Source: Pseudeuparius sepicola (Eukaryota; Arthropoda; Insecta; Coleoptera; Anthribidae). From it: 64,000 bases of DNA. The position numbers were made by a program, and so were the translations under genes. The stretch spans positions 34,633,278 through 34,697,277 of the forward strand of contig OY987302.1 in the NCBI GenBank assembly GCA_963920635.1. Direction: 5' to 3'. Numbering within the stretch: position 1 is the stretch's first letter; each line of letters starts with the position of its first letter. Below are positions 21,472 through 33,696 of the stretch, in pieces. The notes under the pieces were generated by a model that saw nothing but the letters and a program-made list of their open reading frames with translations, searched no databases and was not told the origin of the DNA.

Positions 21472-21654
21472 GTAAAGTAAGAAGGTTGTCTCTTGTTGAG
21501 AGAAAGCGTTCTAGATGTCGTCATGGGAATGCTGGCAATAATCGTCGGCAAGGGCAACACACGAGGGATCGCCAATCACATCATCTGACAGCATTCCTGT
21601 GACGTCAGCGTTCGCTATCTCTCTCTACGTTAGTGGGTAATCTTCTTACTTTAC
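21472..21654. repeat. 183-bp palindromic MITE
   Basis: GTAAAGTAAGAAG at the left is mirrored by CTTCTTACTTTAC at the right. Further mirrored blocks are GAGAGAAAGCG / CGCTATCTCTC and GGAATGCTG / CAGCATTCC. The whole element folds into one imperfect hairpin. Confidence 0.78.
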
Positions 21655-21934
21655 GGGTCTCGAGGAAAGATATATTCTTTCTTAGGGTGGCATGCGAATA
21701 TTATGATTATGACCCTTATGGTCTGTCTGTCACATTCCCACTGGTTACTAAATGTTTCTGTCTCGTTCTCTTTTACTTTTCACCGCGTCGCGTCCGTACG
21801 GTGGCGCCAAATTCCGAACCACGGTTCGAGCCGTCGATGGAGGAAGGAATCCTCAATCAACGGTTCGAGCAAAGCGTCGATGGAAGAATGTTAAATTTTA
21901 CAGCGCAAGAAACTGTTGTATGTACGTAGGTACG

Positions 21935-21968
21935 CGCAGAGCCAGTAGATAGTCTACTGGCTCTGGGT
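21935..21968. repeat. Short perfect hairpin
   Basis: CAGAGCCAGTAG, a 5-base loop ATAGT, then CTACTGGCTCTG: a 12-bp stem. Nearby, GGCCCTGTATGCAGGGCC is another short palindrome (about 22020-22037). Confidence 0.7.
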
Positions 21969-22110
21969 ACGCGGTTAGCGCACCGCCACCTATAGCAGAG
22001 CCTATAGACAAGGCTAGAGGCCCTGTATGCAGGGCCGTTTCGACCGGGGGGACAGAACGTGCACTTGCACGGGGCGGCACAATTAGGGGGGTGGCAAAAA
22101 AATAGTTATT

Positions 22111-22232
22111 TATGTACCAAGGCACTGAAGTTCAACTTTTTATGACTCATGTGGAATTTAGTTGCCGAGGCCTCTGGCTGAGGCAAATAAACCACAGGAG
22201 TCATAAAAAGAACTTCAGTGCCGAGGTACATA
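22111..22232. repeat. 122-bp palindrome
   Basis: TATGTACC-AGGCACTGAAGTTC is mirrored by GAACTTCAGTGCC-AGGTACATA. Inner mirrored blocks include TTTTTATGACTC / GAGTCATAAAAA and GCCGAGGCCTC at the loop. Confidence 0.8.
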
Positions 22233-23647
22233 TTATATATTTTTTTTGAAATCGGAAAAAAAGTGTTATATTAGGCAAGAAAATAATCATAAGGGATCAC
22301 CCGTCCATGAAGCAACTGCGCGTGGCGTTGCTAGACTTTGACGATCGCTCTACCTAGGTCGAGTAAGATAAGAAACAGCGTCTTCGAACAGACAAACCAA
22401 ATAGCTGCCTGTTGTGCAGCCTCCACAGCAAATCTCTTGATATTTAAACCTACTAAAATATTTATACTGAAAGATTGCACTGGTATAGGTAACAATTTCG
22501 CAATGTGTACGAAAAGTTAAATGGGCCTTTTGTGGCCGGGTTTTGAATATTTGGTCACTTTTGACGCGCGATGGATCCGTTTCTGACGTTTGATGTTTAC
22601 ATCTTGCTGAGGTGCCCCATAGGTACCACCAAAAATTCTTATTTTATTTTATCAAATAACTCGTGACAATGTTAACTAAAATCCTTGAAATACTTCTGCG
22701 AGGAATCATCGGGCTATGATTCAAACCACCGGAAACCAGGATCGTTAAATTAAACGAAAAACCATGTTGTTTACATTGTGTAATTATCAAAACGCCAGAA
22801 AAGTTCGCTACGGTTATTAGTGTTCTTGGAAGAACTTGCTCTAAAATCATGTTGTTTATACATTCCATCCGCCCACAAAAGCGTCTAAAGAACACCTGCA
22901 AATCCTGGAACAGAAAGGAGAAGTCTCCGACCACCACTTGTAGGGCGAAGTACTGCCCGAGGCATCATCCAGAGTATGCTGCCTTGCCTGCCACAGAGTC
23001 ACACCAAGAACCGACCTTAATACAGTATGCTGTCCGTTGAGCTGACCAAAAGTAAGCTATCTTGTTTTTGTTAATTTTTGACGTCTGAGCTGCCCTATTA
23101 TTGAGTAACTAGATATTTTTATTTTATTGGAACGTAGTGAATAGTTTAAGTAAGCGCCTTGGAGTGTTTTTCTATTGCTAGAAGCATAGCAGTGCCGTTT
23201 AAGCACAATACTAGTATTTTACGCTAAATTTGGGTATTTTGAATGTGTTTCTGTGCCAATTTCGAATTAGTTTAATGGTTTTGTGTCTATATTATCATTT
23301 TTGAAGCATATTTCATAACTTTGTAGTTTATTACCATTTGTGACTTCAGGCTAACTAACTTGTGTATGCCTAAATCTTGTTACTTTATGTGAAGTATTTT
23401 AAGCTACATTTATTCTCGGCAGAATTCATTACCTTTTTTGAGATAAGCTATTCTTGTTCGCCACCTTCGCCACCTAGGTTGGGACCAGAGGAAACTTGTA
23501 GATAACATTTTTGTTCAAACTATTATTGTCATTTCAGTCTGTAATATTTTTAATAATTCAACTGTACTTTTTATCGCAAATTATTTTACCATATTTCATG
23601 TACTATTATTTTATATACCATAGACGTACTATATATATTTTTAAATA
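22233..23647. other. Unassigned sequence
   Basis: No recognised element ends. A plus-strand open stretch near 22849-23040 has no identifiable motif. Part of the right side could be the 5' LTR of gypsy-B split by the foldback-like element, but no matching second LTR is in the window to prove it. Confidence 0.35.
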
Positions 23648-25727
23648 TACAGTGTGTCCCACTTAAGGACTGACCACCCCTGTAAATTTTTTATTTATAG
23701 CTCGATTTTCATAAACTTTTTTTTGTTGGATAGAGCTTCACAAATGGCATTAAATGCATAATTCAGGTACCTCGTGCGTTAATTCCATGGCCCACTAAGA
23801 CGGTGTTTTAGTGCTGAAATTTCGAGAAGTACTATTAGGCATTTTTTTAGAGGAAAATTAATACCAGATTCTTATTCGGCGTTGTTCGAAACCCAAACGT
23901 ACCAATTTGCATTACCGTAGCTCTACAAGGTGTTTCAAAATTTTTAGTGCCCCACTTAGGACTAATCACCCCTGTAAAATTTTTATTTATAGCTCGATTT
24001 TCATAAACTTTTTTTTATTGGTTAGAGCTTAACAAATGGCATTAAATGCACAATTCAGGTGCCTCGTGCGTTAAGTTCATGGCCCACTGAGACGGTGTTT
24101 TAATGCTGAAATTTCGAGAAGTACTATTAGGGATTTTTTAGAGGAAAATTAATACCGGAGTCTTATTCAGCGTTTTTCGAAACCCAGACGTACCAATTTG
24201 CATTACCGTAGCTCTACAGGGTGTTTTAAAATTCTTAGTGCTCCACTTAAGGACTGATCACCCCTGTAAAATTTTTATTTTTAGCTCGATTTTCATAAAC
24301 TTCTTTTTTTGTTGGATAGAGCTTCAAAAATGGCATTAAATGCATAATTCAGGTGCCTCGTGCGTTAAATTCGTGGCCCATTGTGAAACGGTGTTTTAGT
24401 GCTGAAATTTCGAGAAGTACTATTAGGGATCTTTTATAGGAAAATTAATGCTGGATTCTTATTTGGCGTTGTTGGAAACCGAAACGTACCAATTTGCATT
24501 ACCGTAGCTCTACACGGTGTTCCAAAAAATTTAAAAGGAAAAGTAAAGCCTGATTCTTATACGCAGTGAGATGTTAGAAACAAAAACGTAACAATTTGTA
24601 ATTAATTTTCTTAATTTCTGGTAATGTTTTACACTAAAAATATTCATGAGGAACTCATATTCTTATAAAAATGTATTAAAAAACAAAATTATTATTTTTC
24701 AATTATTAACATCGACAAATATAATAATAACAATTCTCACGCTCACAATACTCCAAACTAGGAGTACCCCAGAAGCAACCACATGCTTGTGCGAAGGAGG
24801 GGGGCAATTACTATTATTTTGTCTTCGTTGCCATTTATATGAACAAACAACACAACATAAGATAAACTCAAATTTCAGTCATTTCAATTAGTCCTCCATT
24901 TTGTAATACAAATTGGTACGTTTGGGTTTCCAACAACGTTTAATAAGAATCCGGCATTAATTTTCCTGTAAAAAATCCCTAATGGTACTTCTCGAAATTT
25001 CAGCACTAAAACACAGTCTCATGGGCCATGAATTTATCGCACGAGGCACCTGAATTATGCATTATTAAAGCTCTATCCAACAAAAAAAGTGTATGAAAAT
25101 CGAACTATAAATAAAAATTTTACAGTGTTGGTCAGTCCTTAAGTGGGGTATTAAAATTTTTGAAGTACTCTGTAGAGCTGAGGTAATGTAAATTGGTACG
25201 TTTGGGTTTCGAACAACGCTGAATAGGAATCCGGCATTAATTTTCCTCTAAGAAAATCCCTAATAATACTTCTCGAAATTTCAGCACTAAAACACCGTCT
25301 CGGTGGGCCATGAATTTAACGCACGAGGCACCTGCTTATACATTTAATGGCATTTTTGAAGCTCTATCCAACAAAAAAAAGTTTATGAAAATCGAACTAT
25401 AAATAAAAATTTTACAGGATTGGTCAGTCCTTAAGTGGGTTATTAAAATTTTTGAAGCACCCTGTAGAGCTAAGGTAATGTAAATTGGTACGTTTGGGTT
25501 TCGAATAACGCTTAATAAGAATCCGGTATTAATTTTCCTCTAAAAAAATACCTAATAGTACTTCTCGAAATTTCAGCACTAAAACACCGTCTCAGTGAGC
25601 CATGAACTTAACGCAGGAGTCACATGAATTATGCATTTAGTGCCATTTTTAATGCTCTATCCAACAAAAAAAAGTTTCTGAAAATCGAGCTATAAATAAA
25701 AATTTTACAGGGGTGGTCAGTCCTTAA
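23648..25727. repeat. Foldback-like element with arms of tandem ~294-bp units
   Basis: The left arm has three direct units starting at about 23648, 23946 and 24238. Each begins with a CCCACTTA-GGACT--TCACCCCTGTA-type block, passes ATAGCTCGATTTTCATAAAC and ends with CATTACCGTAGCTCTAC. The right arm (about 24907-25727) carries three units in reverse complement. The centre (24530-24906) is unique and holds a CTCCAAACTAGGAGTA core shared with 12936-12995. The left tip TACAGTGTGTCCCACTTAAG resembles that of the MITE at 31952, suggesting a TA-inserting family. The right tip is truncated. Confidence 0.85.
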
Positions 25728-25843
25728 AATTCCCCGTTGTTTCCGTTAATCCTTAAACTCACAACAAAATAAATTACTTATAGACCACCTTTAAACATAC
25801 CGCTCGACTAACTAACATCTAGTACAAAGGTGGGCACTATAAA

Positions 25844-25861
25844 TGGTGTCAGGTGTGGGGT
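25844..25861 (+). promoter_or_regulatory. Putative primer-binding site of gypsy-B
   Basis: TGGTGTCAGGTGTGGGGT resembles the primer-binding site of element D (TGGTGTCAGAAGTGGGAT on the minus strand). It starts with TGG, as expected for pairing to a tRNA 3' CCA end. The gag start follows about 470 bp later. Confidence 0.6.
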
Positions 25862-26327
25862 CAAAAAGATTTTAACAGAGGGGTGAGTTGTCAAATTTGA
25901 CGGAAAATTAGGAAACTTTCGGAAAATTATCAGGATAAAATTTTTGTGGAATAAAATTGTGGGGTCAAAAGGATTTTAACGGTGGGGTAGAATAAGGATA
26001 ACGGAGGGGTAGTTAAGGAAAATTTCGGGGAAAGTAAAAAAAAAAAGTTTTTGTAAAAAATCTGAGGTGTAGGAGGAGATATCGGTATTGTAGGGTCAAA
26101 CAGATTTTAACGGATATTTTGTTAGAAAAATTATAGGAAAAGCGCTAAAAGGAAAAAGAAAACTTAAGGGAAACTGTGTGATATTCTAAAAGATAACGGG
26201 TCGGAGAGAGAGACTAGGAAGAACTATTTAAGGGTGAAGAAAAATTCCATCCAAAAATAAAGGTAAATAGGAAAAAAATTAGGATTTTATTTTATTAAAG
26301 AATTTTTAAAATGCCAAACGAACAAGT

Positions 26328-26994
26328 TGAGGCAAACCTTTTAATACCTACCATTATTTATCTTTCTCGTCTTTCTGTATATTATGGTTATCAATTATGA
26401 CTATTTTGTGCGACCAGCACCACCTTTGAGTGAAAGGTATAAGTTCCAAGTATGAACAGTATTATTAACCAGTGTTCCCTTTAGAGGCCAGTAGCTATGT
26501 TTGTCACCTTGCTGAAAGATGGCGCTGCCACCTCCTTCATAAATAAATTCAAATTCCAGAAAGCATAAAAAACCCAAGTTTGAGTTTTTTTATACTTGTT
26601 AAATTTGAGGAAAGGTGAAAAGTAAAACGAATTACTGTCGTGATTTAGCTGCTTGTAGATACGCATCTGGCAACTCTTTGGCATGAATTTGGTTGAAAAC
26701 TATATTTTCTGATAGAATGTACGTTGGAATACCGGTCTAGTGCTAGGTACGAAACTAACAATTGTTGATTAATGTTATATAAACTTTATTGCTCATTTTA
26801 ATTACTCTTAAACACTTCTAGATGTTTGTAAATTCTAACGGCTAAATTGCAAGAAGCCATCTTGTCTAAATTTGATAATTCGTCGAACTCAATACTTCGT
26901 TGTGGAAATAAAAACTCGTCTGCCTCTTCGAGCTTGTATCAGTTCCCTAACCCACGAATTATTTCTGGCGCCCTGAGATTTTGAGACCGTTTCA
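26328..26994 (+). repeat. Gypsy-A 5' LTR
   Basis: It begins TGAGGCAAACC and ends GACCGTTTCA. It matches 35215-35887 nearly base for base. The differences include a GGTA insertion and an ATT insertion in the 3' copy. High LTR similarity implies a fairly recent insertion. Confidence 0.95.
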
Positions 26995-27032
26995 TCTTGT
27001 CGACCTAAGCGGGGGGCTGATTAGCTAGAAGA

Positions 27033-28246
27033 ATGGACGATACACCACAAGGAAGAACTAGGAGTGGGCGAAGAATAGTTTTGCCACCCCATTATCAAGA
27101 TTACGTGTTGCCAAATCGGGCATGTATAGCTTCCAATATTATTCAAGGGGGGCACGAGGAACAACAACAGCAAAACGAAAGTTCGTTACTAAGCGCGGAT
27201 ATGGCACAAGGTAGGAATGTTCCTTTATTAAGTGTTTCGTCTGCGGCGCAACCATCAGTGGTATCTGGAGTTCAGGGAAGCTCGCAAAGGCCTCCTGTAA
27301 GCGATATTAACAACATCCAAGTCAGTGGCGTAGCATCAGAGATACAGAATGGCATTCCAGTTCTGGGCGCACCGATGCATTCTGGTCCAAAGCTTTCGGA
27401 ACAGTTGAACCAACAAATGTTTTTATTGTCACCTGAAAATATATCACAAATTATAAACGAAGTCATGTTAGGGGTTAAAAATAGTAATTCTACATTCGCA
27501 AATAGTTTTTTTTACCTAATAATCGTGTGCCATTATATGTAAAACCAGAATTCACAATCAAAGACTTGCCGAGATTAAAAAACGACAACACCTTGCACCC
27601 TACGGATTTTTTACAACATTTAGAAAATATTGTAAATGTTTGGTTAATACCTTTCACAGATTTTCGGTGCTTAATCGGAAGTGCCTTTGAGGGTGATGCA
27701 AAGATTTGGTTTGATGCGCACAGTTATACTTTTGTTGGTTATGATCAGTTTAAAACAGCTTTTACAGAACAATTTTGGGGTGATATGACTCAGCTACAGG
27801 TACGATTAAGGTTAGATACAGGCAAGTACACTGGTACTTTTGTGAAACATTTTAATTTTTATGTTTGTTTGGCAAGTCATTTATGTCCACCATTGTCTAC
27901 AAAACTATTGATAGCCACCATTGCCCGGCATTTTCCACCAAATATTGCCTCTACGCTTATCGGGGCTAGTACTTTAAATGCAGCATTGGAAAAGCTGAGG
28001 CAAGCTGACTATTATGTTTCTGGATCAAATTATGAAGGTTTTGTCAAAGAAAAAAGTTTTACTAGTCCGAGAAATGATGGTTTTAGAGTACCTAAAAATG
28101 ATAGTTACGTTCAAAATAGATATACAGATAATTCCAAGAAAAGGGTTTCGTTTCCTTCTCCGAGAAATGTGTCTAGTTTGAATTTAGAAAATAAAATTGA
28201 TGATGTCACTGATGTTTCGGAAAACGAAGTATCTTTCCAGAACTAG
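27033..28246 (+). pseudogene. Gypsy-A gag, frameshifted once
   Basis: The first frame (27033-27542, start MDDTPQGRTRSGRR) holds a Gln/Ser-rich N-terminal region. The capsid-like part continues in the overlapping frame from about 27527 (FTIKDLPRLKNDN, later FEGDAKIWFDAHS and FKTAFTEQFW, the conserved W-x-F pattern of retrotransposon gag). It ends at 28246. No zinc knuckle is visible. The structural role is inferred from the family and position. Confidence 0.82.
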
Positions 28247-28263
28247 GCCCATTCTCGGAAAGT

Positions 28264-28690
28264 GTGATAAAAAAGGCCACGTTCCACAGTCCGTATGATG
28301 ATGATGAATGTGACCTAGAGCATGAAACAAGTGAAATTAAGTCACCTGTGATAAGAGTAAATTTTTATGGGTTTTTATTACCTGCTCTAATTGACACTGG
28401 AAGCCAGGTGTCATGTTTTTCAGACAGCGTTTGGAGTCAGTTACATGATTTTCAGGCGCAAATTCCATTTTTTCCATGTTATGGGGTAAAAGTTACTGGG
28501 GCATTTGAAGGTAGAGTTAAAAAAGTTGAAAAACAAGTTTTGATAAATTTTAAACTTGATAATTTTCCCATAATTCATGAATTTCTTGTCATACCTGGAT
28601 TGTCCTACCGGTAATAATTGGCGTAGATTTTTTGCGACCCTGTTTTGCTAAAATAGATTTTGAACAAAAAAATGTTAAATTGAAATACTA
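28264..28690 (+). pseudogene. Gypsy-A aspartic protease region
   Basis: PALIDTGSQVSCFSDSVW contains the Asp-Thr-Gly active site near the start, and the flap and C-terminal strand follow. The frame ends at 28614. The next residues (IIGVDFLRP-type) are readable in another frame to about 28680, so there is a frameshift just before the RT linker. Confidence 0.8.
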
Positions 28691-28834
28691 AGGCCAAGCT
28701 ATAGTCATACCTGAGCAGCCTTTTTCGCATTTTACCGATGCTCAAAGTTCATTTGCTATAAAATATTACCTGGAAAGGATAAATCTATTTCTGCAGTTTA
28801 TTTCGTAAATAAAAACTTTAATCTTGAGTTAGAA

Positions 28835-29922
28835 ATGACGGTATCGAAGTGTGATCTTACCGCCACTGAAAAAGAACAATTTAACCTAATTGAAAATGAA
28901 AAGGTTTTTTCAGATATCCCGGGTCTTATATCAATTTATCAACATGAAATTGAATTAAAAGATGAATCAGAATTTTTTATACGTCCTTACCCTATTCCAG
29001 TCGCACACAGAGAAGTTGTCTATAAAACTATAGAAGATATGGAGAAGTGGGGTGTTATTGAGCGCGCTTCGACTCCGTATATTTCTCCGCTAAGTACTGT
29101 CGTCAAAAAAGACAATACCGTTCGTATTTGCCTTCATGCGCGACATTTAAATTCGGTAACGATAAAGGATTTTGAGCTTCCTAGGCCCATTGAGGAGATT
29201 ATGAGAACGATGTCAGGTTTTAACTATATATGTCAACTGTCGATTTCACCATGGGGTATTGGCAGATACCGCTGAAAGAAGAGTGCAAAAAGTTTACGGG
29301 TTTTATGGTGGGTACTTACCAGTTCTGTCGTATGCCATTTGGAATCTGGAATGCAGTATCATCTTTTACAAGGTGCATTGATGCTTATTTTGGGGCTGAG
29401 TTTCGCTCGTTTCTTGTGGCCTATATTGATGATCTCTTGATATTGTCAAATTCTTTTGAAGAACATCTAAGTCACCTGCAAAGGGTTTTTAACCGATTGA
29501 ATGCAGTGGGATTTAAGTTGAAGTACCGAAGTCTCGTTTTTGGGTTATGTTATTAACCAACAAGGTGTTCGGGCTGATAAAGCTCGTATACAGGCTGTCC
29601 TCGACTACAGAGCTCCCACTAATGCCAAGGAAGTCCAAAAGTTTCTGGGACTTTGTAATTTTGACAGGGCTTTTTGTCCGAGGTTCGTTGAGGTTGCTGA
29701 TCCGCTGTCTGTGCTGCTACGCAAGGGGGTGAAATGGAATTGCGGTCCAGTGCAGCAGGAGGCGTTTTCGCGCCTGAAGGAAGAGCTGAGTAAATCCACG
29801 CTATTATATCACCCTGATTTCAGTAAAAATTTCCATGTCAGCTCCTTGATGGGGAAAAGCATATTATTGCCTGGGCGAGTCGCTTGTTGTTGTCTCGCGA
29901 GACTACCCAGCAAACAAATTAT
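28835..29922 (+). pseudogene. Gypsy-A reverse transcriptase and start of RNase H
   Basis: RT blocks: fingers IRPYPIPVAHREV, STVVKKDNTVRICLHARHLN, palm TVDFTMGYWQIPL, MPFGIWNAVSSF and catalytic YIDDLLIL. Then, after a frameshift near 29540, the thumb/connection LGYVINQQGV to FLGLCNF and the RNase H beginning. There are two frame changes (about 29240 and 29535). The RNase H sequence (WASRLLLSRETT, then NYP) is cut at about 29925 by the DNA element. YIDD is intact. Confidence 0.88.
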
Positions 29923-31197
29923 CCATGGCCAATGTCTGGGCCAATGTAGGCAATGTCGGCAAAGTGTTGGCCATTGGCACCTAATATTGGCCCAGAAGAC
30001 ATATGACACTGGCCATTAAAATATAGGTTGGCCTATGCCAGTTTTATGCCGGCAAATTGAAGGCAATCGTTACGTATTCAAGACGTAAATATCCAGTATT
30101 GGCCCAGACAGTATTTGACATTGGCAGTCGACGGGTGAATCCTACGTTGATTTGATACTGGCAAAATACTGGTTTATGGCATCGGGCGGTATTGGCCAAA
30201 ATTGTCACGTCACAAAAATGCCGCAACGCGATTGGCAAAAACCGTCAGGTGACTTCACGGATCCTGCGCTCTTCTGCGGGAGAGAGTAGGAGACCGGAGA
30301 GGACGCGAACCGTTGACGGACGTCGGCCATTGTGATTGTGTAACTTGTGTTTGTTTGATGCATTGTTGTGGCCCATGGCCCATATGCTGTGTCTTGTATA
30401 TTCCAACTTCCTCCTGAGGGTTGTTGTCCAGATTTCAGCCATAGAGGAAGATATGAGAATACTCCTTTGTAATCTTTCGTACATGAACTGAAGGTAAGTA
30501 CCTATACAATTTAATAATCTTCTGGTGTTTTTATAAGGATATGTAGTGTAGATATATAATGCCACACAACAATCGTTGTTACGTAGACAAAACCGTCAGC
30601 TGGCAAAATTCATGAGAAGAAGAAGAGTCCCACGGTCCGGCAAAGACGAATAAAACAACAAATATGGGAAATAAATGTCAAACCGATAATAACCTCACTT
30701 AATTTGCCTGGCGTGTCGGATCATTAACAAAACAAGGGTTCCAGCGATCTCCGGCCGGGTAATTCACATTCAGCACCTTTAAAAAAACCATTATACATCC
30801 CAAAAATATTCCACAGGTATCAACTGGTGAAATACTGACAATCAAGCCCGGCAACGGAGCAAATTACTGCCAAGTTTACCACCACTTCCTAGCACCAAGG
30901 CCTCGTATACAAGCCAAGACTGGGTCCGCAATGCATGAAACAGTAACAATTTCAAAGCTTCGACCTATTTGGGTTTTAATAACGACTCGTTTTAGTATGC
31001 GATGAACTCCCTATGTCTGCGGTTACAATGGAGCCCGGCGACAGTGATTATTGAAGTGGTCGATGAAAACATATGCAACTCGTATGAAACAGTTTACCCT
31101 ATGAAGATGCCAATGGTAAATACAATGATTCAAACTTAATACTGTGTTTGTTCTTACTTTGGAAAATAAGTCTATTCGAAACCAGTATTTGAACACA

Positions 31198-31927
31198 TAT
31201 ATCTTAGGAAGTGGCTATTTATACGTCCGACGGATACAAACGTCAGTATACGTCTTGCGCTCTCATTGGCGGGCTGAGTCACGTGACTTCTTTGGACGTG
31301 CATTTAACTCCGTACACGTCCGAAGCCGAAGTAAACTAATATTTAGATACGTCGGAAGTGCATTTTTCTCAAGCATCTTTGCAATAAGGAGCGTATGCAC
31401 TGCTCCTTTTTGGGGGATAGACGCTGCCGTATGAAAAAAGTAGTGGTAATAATTTCCAATGGTGTAACTCACCCCCGATTTTCTTGAAATTTTGGCTAGG
31501 TAGGTACCCCGTATTTTCGCCCGATGCGACGTTCGGCGTTGTAACCCACCCCCGATTTTCTTGAAATTTTGGCTACCCCCCGACATTCGCCACCTGCGAT
31601 GCCCCCGACATTGTCGGGGGGTAGCCAAAATTTCAAGAAAATCGGGGGTGGGTTACATCATTGTAAATAATAAAATAACCACTTCATTTTTCATTCCGCA
31701 GCGCCCATCGCGGAAAAAGTAGGGCATACGCAATATAAAATGAGACAAGATAGGTCTGAATAATCTCGGACATCATCGAATCGACTTAGTAAACAAGCCG
31801 ATTCATAATCCATCGGACGGTAGAAGTAAGGTTATGTGTCACGTGGCTCAATCGACCAATGAGAGCGCAAGACGTATACTGACGTTTGTATCCGTCGGAC
31901 GTATAAATAGCCACTTCCTATATCTTA
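31198..31927. mobile_element. Mutator-like (MULE) non-autonomous element 2 with its 9-bp target duplication
   Basis: The body is 31207-31918 (GGAAGTGGCTATTTATACGT ... ATAAATAGCCACTTCC). It is flanked by perfect 9-bp repeats TATATCTTA (31198-31206 and 31919-31927). It is the same family as 8518-9277, with the long terminal repeats, the CTTGCGCTCTCATTGGC block and the GCCAAAATTTCAAGAAAATC internal repeat. The centre holds a CCCCGACATTGTCGGGG palindrome. Confidence 0.93.
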
Positions 31928-31951
31928 ACATATTGTTATTTATTTTTTATA

Positions 31952-32692
31952 TACAGAGTGTCTCACTTAAGAGTGAAACAACTCTATAACTTCTTTAATT
32001 TTTAACCGACCAGAACAAAATTTTTACCAAAGGTAGATGGCATTATTGCCTACTTATTTCCAAAAAATTAGTTGCCTACTCCAAAGTAAAAGCCACTTGC
32101 GATGCCACAAACCAGGCTAAAAATCCGAAAGTCATATTAGGCATTTTTTTTCAAAAAAAAATTACTAAAAAAAGTTGTTCAGAATCGATTCAGAACCCTA
32201 AATCCAAAATTTTGTCAAAATCAAAAAATATTAATTTAAAAAAATTAAATTCGAAAAACAGCAATTTAATAATTTTCTGTGTTTAGAAAAGTGCGCGATG
32301 GTAGTTTTGAAGGCAAATTGTTTTCATAAAGTAATTATTTTAAAATAAAAGCTACAAAACAAATTTTAAAAAATTAAATTTTAAATTTTTACTTAAATTT
32401 TATTTATTTAATATTTTTTGATTTTGACAAAATTTTGGATTTAGGGTTCTGAATCTATTCTGAAAAACTTTTTTTAGTAAATTTTTTTGAAAAAAAAAGT
32501 GCCTAATATGACTTTTGGATTTTTAGCCTCGTTTGTGGCATCGCAGGTGGCTTTGACTTTGGAGTAGGCAACTAATTTTTTGAAAATAAGTAGGCAACAA
32601 CGCCATCTACCTTTGGTAAAAATTTCGTTCTGGTCGGTTAAAAATTAAAGAAGTTATAGGGTTGTTTCACTCTTTAAGTGAGACACTCTGTA
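31952..32692. repeat. 741-bp mariner-type MITE with ~330-bp inverted arms
   Basis: TACAGAGTGTCTCACTTAAG at the left is mirrored by CTTAAGTGAGACACTCTGTA (with one extra T) at the right. The arms match inward through AAAAATCCGAAAGTCATATT-type sequence almost to the centre. TA at each tip fits a Tc1/mariner-type derivative. The tip resembles that of the foldback-like element at 23648. Confidence 0.88.
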
Positions 32693-33183
32693 TGTAAATG
32701 TATTTTTTAGGTGCTGCGCAATTAAATCTAAAAATAAAAAATGCAGCAAAAAAATGGGTTAGAATAAATAAAAAAATCTCAGGTGAGCAAAAGAATGGTT
32801 ACCTATAGAATATCACAGACCTTGTATATAGGTACCTACTCGTAGGTCTGCGCCTCTATGCTGTAGAAAAATAGAAACTTACCTACCTAAGACTATGATG
32901 TGTAATAAATTCAAAGAAAATATATTATTTTTTAAGTACATATTAATCTGTTCAGTATAATATTTAAGAGAGGATACACGATTGCCAAATCTGTCAAATC
33001 CTATATTAATGTGAGAAATTTACGTTCCAATATTTAGTCACTTTTGTAATAATTTAAATAGGAAATTTGTTTTCATCACCAAGGTTTGATGGTTTGACAG
33101 CCATTTGGTTGTCTATCCTTTCATAAGTATTTTACTTAGTGATTTTTATTTGTGTACCCATAAGGCTGCTGACAACTTGGGCG

Positions 33184-33467
33184 ACTTCACCCAAAATGTT
33201 ATTTTGTGGATTTTAACGCTATTGTACTTTTTTTCAAAAAGTAATTCACAAGAAAGTTTTTTGTTGTCATTGGGCAGAAATTAGTGTTAGTTTGTTTTAT
33301 GCATTTTTTTCTCGAAAACTAGGTACCTACCTACTATCGATTAGGTACCAAACTAATTTCTTGTAATGACTAGGTGCCCATTGACGACAAAAAACTTTCT
33401 TGTGAATTACTCTTTTGAAAAAAAGGAACAATAGGGTTAAAATCAATAAATAACATTTTGGTGAAGT
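33184..33467. repeat. 284-bp palindromic MITE
   Basis: ACTTCACC(C)AAAATGTTATTT at the left and the mirrored AATAACATTTTGGTGAAGT at the right. The inner mirrored block is TTCACAAGAAAGTTTTTTGT. GGTACC/TACC motifs lie at the centre. Confidence 0.8.
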
Positions 33468-33696
33468 ATGTTTAACGGGCCAGCACAAGTATGATACTTA
33501 ATAAGCAGTTTTAGTATATCGTTGGCCACCACTGTAATGGCCACCATACATTGGGCCAGTATAATATCAGTATGTTGAACATCCGGCAAAGTAACAGTGG
33601 CCGACCTCTGGCCAGTGTGACCTATTTGCATTGGCCCAGTATAGATTGCCACTGATTCGCCGTTACGGCAATTTCTGGCCAGCACCTAATCGGCCA

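Larger units (their letters stand above)
29926..33696. mobile_element. DNA element with TGGCC-rich subterminal repeats, in gypsy-A RNase H
   Basis: The host reading frame stops at about 29925 and resumes at about 33697, which bounds the insert. The left end (TGGCCAATGTCTGGGCCAAT) and the inverted right end (TGGCCGATTAGGTGCTGGCC) are similar once an AGGT is discounted. Both flanks carry many TTGGCC / GGCCA motifs over 150-250 bp. No transposase is recognised. The superfamily is unclear, and subterminal repeats of this kind occur in CACTA-like and other families. Three smaller elements are nested inside. Confidence 0.65.

Noticed and set aside
22849..23040. Cys/His-containing 63-codon frame, possible zinc-finger exon
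   Set aside because: The Cys/His spacing fits no zinc-finger class, and no splice sites or neighbours support it.
22233..25843. 5' LTR of gypsy-B split by the foldback-like element
   Set aside because: Plausible by position upstream of the primer-binding site, but the partner LTR is not in the window, so the boundaries cannot be tested.
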